From positions 1 to 20,888 of the forward strand of contig JACJWG010000027.1 in assembly GCA_020637235.1 (NCBI GenBank): a stretch of DNA of 20,888 bases. Direction: 5' to 3'. Source of the DNA: Acidimicrobiaceae bacterium. Its GTDB lineage: Bacteria > Actinomycetota > Acidimicrobiia > Acidimicrobiales > Ilumatobacteraceae. The position numbers and the translations under genes were made by a program. Numbering within the stretch: position 1 is the first letter of the stretch; each line of letters starts with the position of its first letter. This document shows, piece after piece, positions 20,272 through 20,888 of the stretch. The notes beneath the pieces are model-generated. The model had not been told where the DNA came from, ran no database searches, and saw only the letters and a list, made by a program, of their open reading frames with translations.

Positions 20272-20888
20272 CGCCCTGCCAGCGCAGCCACGACCGGGGC
20301 GAAACCGTCCGCATCGCGGATCGTGACGTGGCTCACGCCGATGCGGTCGCGGAGGCGGCCGAGCTTCTCGACCACCTGCTCGACCGAGCCGGCGAGCACG
20401 AACGGGGTGGCCTCGATCAGCTCGCGGGGCATCTGGAACCGCTCGACGAACTCGTCGAGCTTCGCCGCTGCGTCGTCGCCCACATGGCACGCCTGGACCA
20501 GGACCGACCGCTCGATCCGGTCGTCGCGATCGCCCGCGTCCTCGGCGAGCCATCGGGCGCGTTGTTCGACCTCCTCGATCGCGAAGCCGCCGCCGCTCGG
20601 CACGCCGCCTTCGCCGTGATGGAGGCCGGTGAACTGGAAGATGTCGGCGTAGCGGGCTGCCAGGCGCACGACGCGCCGGCCGTGTCCACCGATCAGGATC
20701 GGCACGTGCGCGGCGACGGGCACGACTCCGAACTGCTCGACGTGCACGTGGTGGTGTTCGCCGTCGAAGTCGCACGCACCGGTGTCGAGCAGCGACCGCA
20801 GCACCTCGAGCGACTCGCCGAAGCGGGTGACCCGCGGCCCGGGCGGCAGGATCGGCGAGCCGATCGATTCGTGCTCGCGCTCCATGTA
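20268..20888 (-). CDS. Luciferase-like (LLM) F420-type oxidoreductase, N-terminus beyond window
   Basis: The visible 206 residues are the C-terminal two thirds of a TIM-barrel flavin- or F420-dependent monooxygenase/reductase. Typical segments are REHESIGSPILPPGPRVTRFGESLEVLRSLL (read in pieces), FDGEHHHV, PILIGGHGRRVVRLAARYADIFQF, and LAGSVEQVVEKLGRL. The family averages about 290-340 residues and the frame is open to the right edge, so the methionine near 20885 is internal rather than a start. The pattern is closest to F420-dependent actinobacterial members, but cofactor choice is inferred. Confidence 0.88.
   Translation of the reverse strand, partial: YMEREHESIGSPILPPGPRVTRFGESLEVLRSLLDTGACDFDGEHHHVHVEQFGVVPVAAHVPILIGGHGRRVVRLAARYADIFQFTGLHHGEGGVPSGGGFAIEEVEQRARWLAEDAGDRDDRIERSVLVQACHVGDDAAAKLDEFVERFQMPRELIEATPFVLAGSVEQVVEKLGRLRDRIGVSHVTIRDADGFAPVVAALAGR

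Noticed and set aside
1..20888. CRISPR arrays, tRNA or rRNA genes, IS elements, prophage
   Set aside because: No regularly spaced repeats, cloverleaf sequences, transposase or phage genes were seen on either strand.

Overview
The window is about 20.9 kb of very GC-rich chromosome (roughly 70% G+C by eye) packed with short, mostly single-gene or two- to four-gene transcription units on both strands. DUF3039, DUF4031 and FmdB-type small proteins, an F420-type luciferase-like oxidoreductase, a Pcs-type phosphatidylcholine synthase and widespread leaderless-style starts point to an actinobacterium, probably of the Acidimicrobiia (Ilumatobacter-like). That placement is inference. I see no rRNA, tRNA, CRISPR array, phage or IS element.

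Layout. 1-4263 (minus): MFS exporter, PduO-type cobalamin adenosyltransferase, leucyl aminopeptidase PepA, and a CaCA-family Na+/Ca2+ antiporter cut by the left edge. 4399-5178 (plus): membrane-anchored YceI protein. 5188-5880 (minus): APH-like kinase. 5933-6376 (plus): small hypothetical protein. 6372-6462: two copies of a 39-nt palindrome. 6475-10064 (minus): two overlapping half-transporter genes for an asymmetric heterodimeric ABC exporter. 10145-10420 (plus): GlsB/YeaQ-type membrane protein. 10436-12573 (minus): degenerate EAL-like protein, ArsC-family gene with an in-frame TGA, and an acyl-CoA thioesterase-like protein. 12695-13279 (plus): hypothetical. 13285-13560 (minus): DUF4031. 13607-14233 (plus): HD phosphohydrolase. 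14265-14492 (minus): FmdB zinc ribbon. 14544-17136 (plus): DUF3039, Nudix hydrolase, LysE exporter, ASCH-like/winged-helix protein and YfcE-like phosphoesterase. A third palindrome copy lies at 17141-17179. 17186-17608 (minus): membrane protein. 17686-19660 (plus): phosphatidylcholine synthase and an MBL-fold hydrolase. 19645-20888 (minus): alpha/beta hydrolase and an LLM oxidoreductase cut by the right edge. No gene-free stretch exceeds 300 bases; the longest is the 135-base divergent region at 4264-4398.

The most striking item is at 11379-11732. An intact ArsC-family reading frame has TGA exactly where the catalytic cysteine belongs (HNPN-TGA). A stem-loop right after it fits the bacterial SECIS rules: apical GU, bulged U, and 18 nt between UGA and the apical G. 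This is a strong selenoprotein candidate that a standard gene caller would truncate to a 99-residue protein without its active site. A leaderless-type promoter (TACGAT, 6 nt before the ATG) independently supports the upstream start. Two further window-wide patterns deserve attention: TANNNT boxes 6-8 nt before at least thirteen start codons, and a dispersed 39-nt palindrome found only between convergent gene ends.
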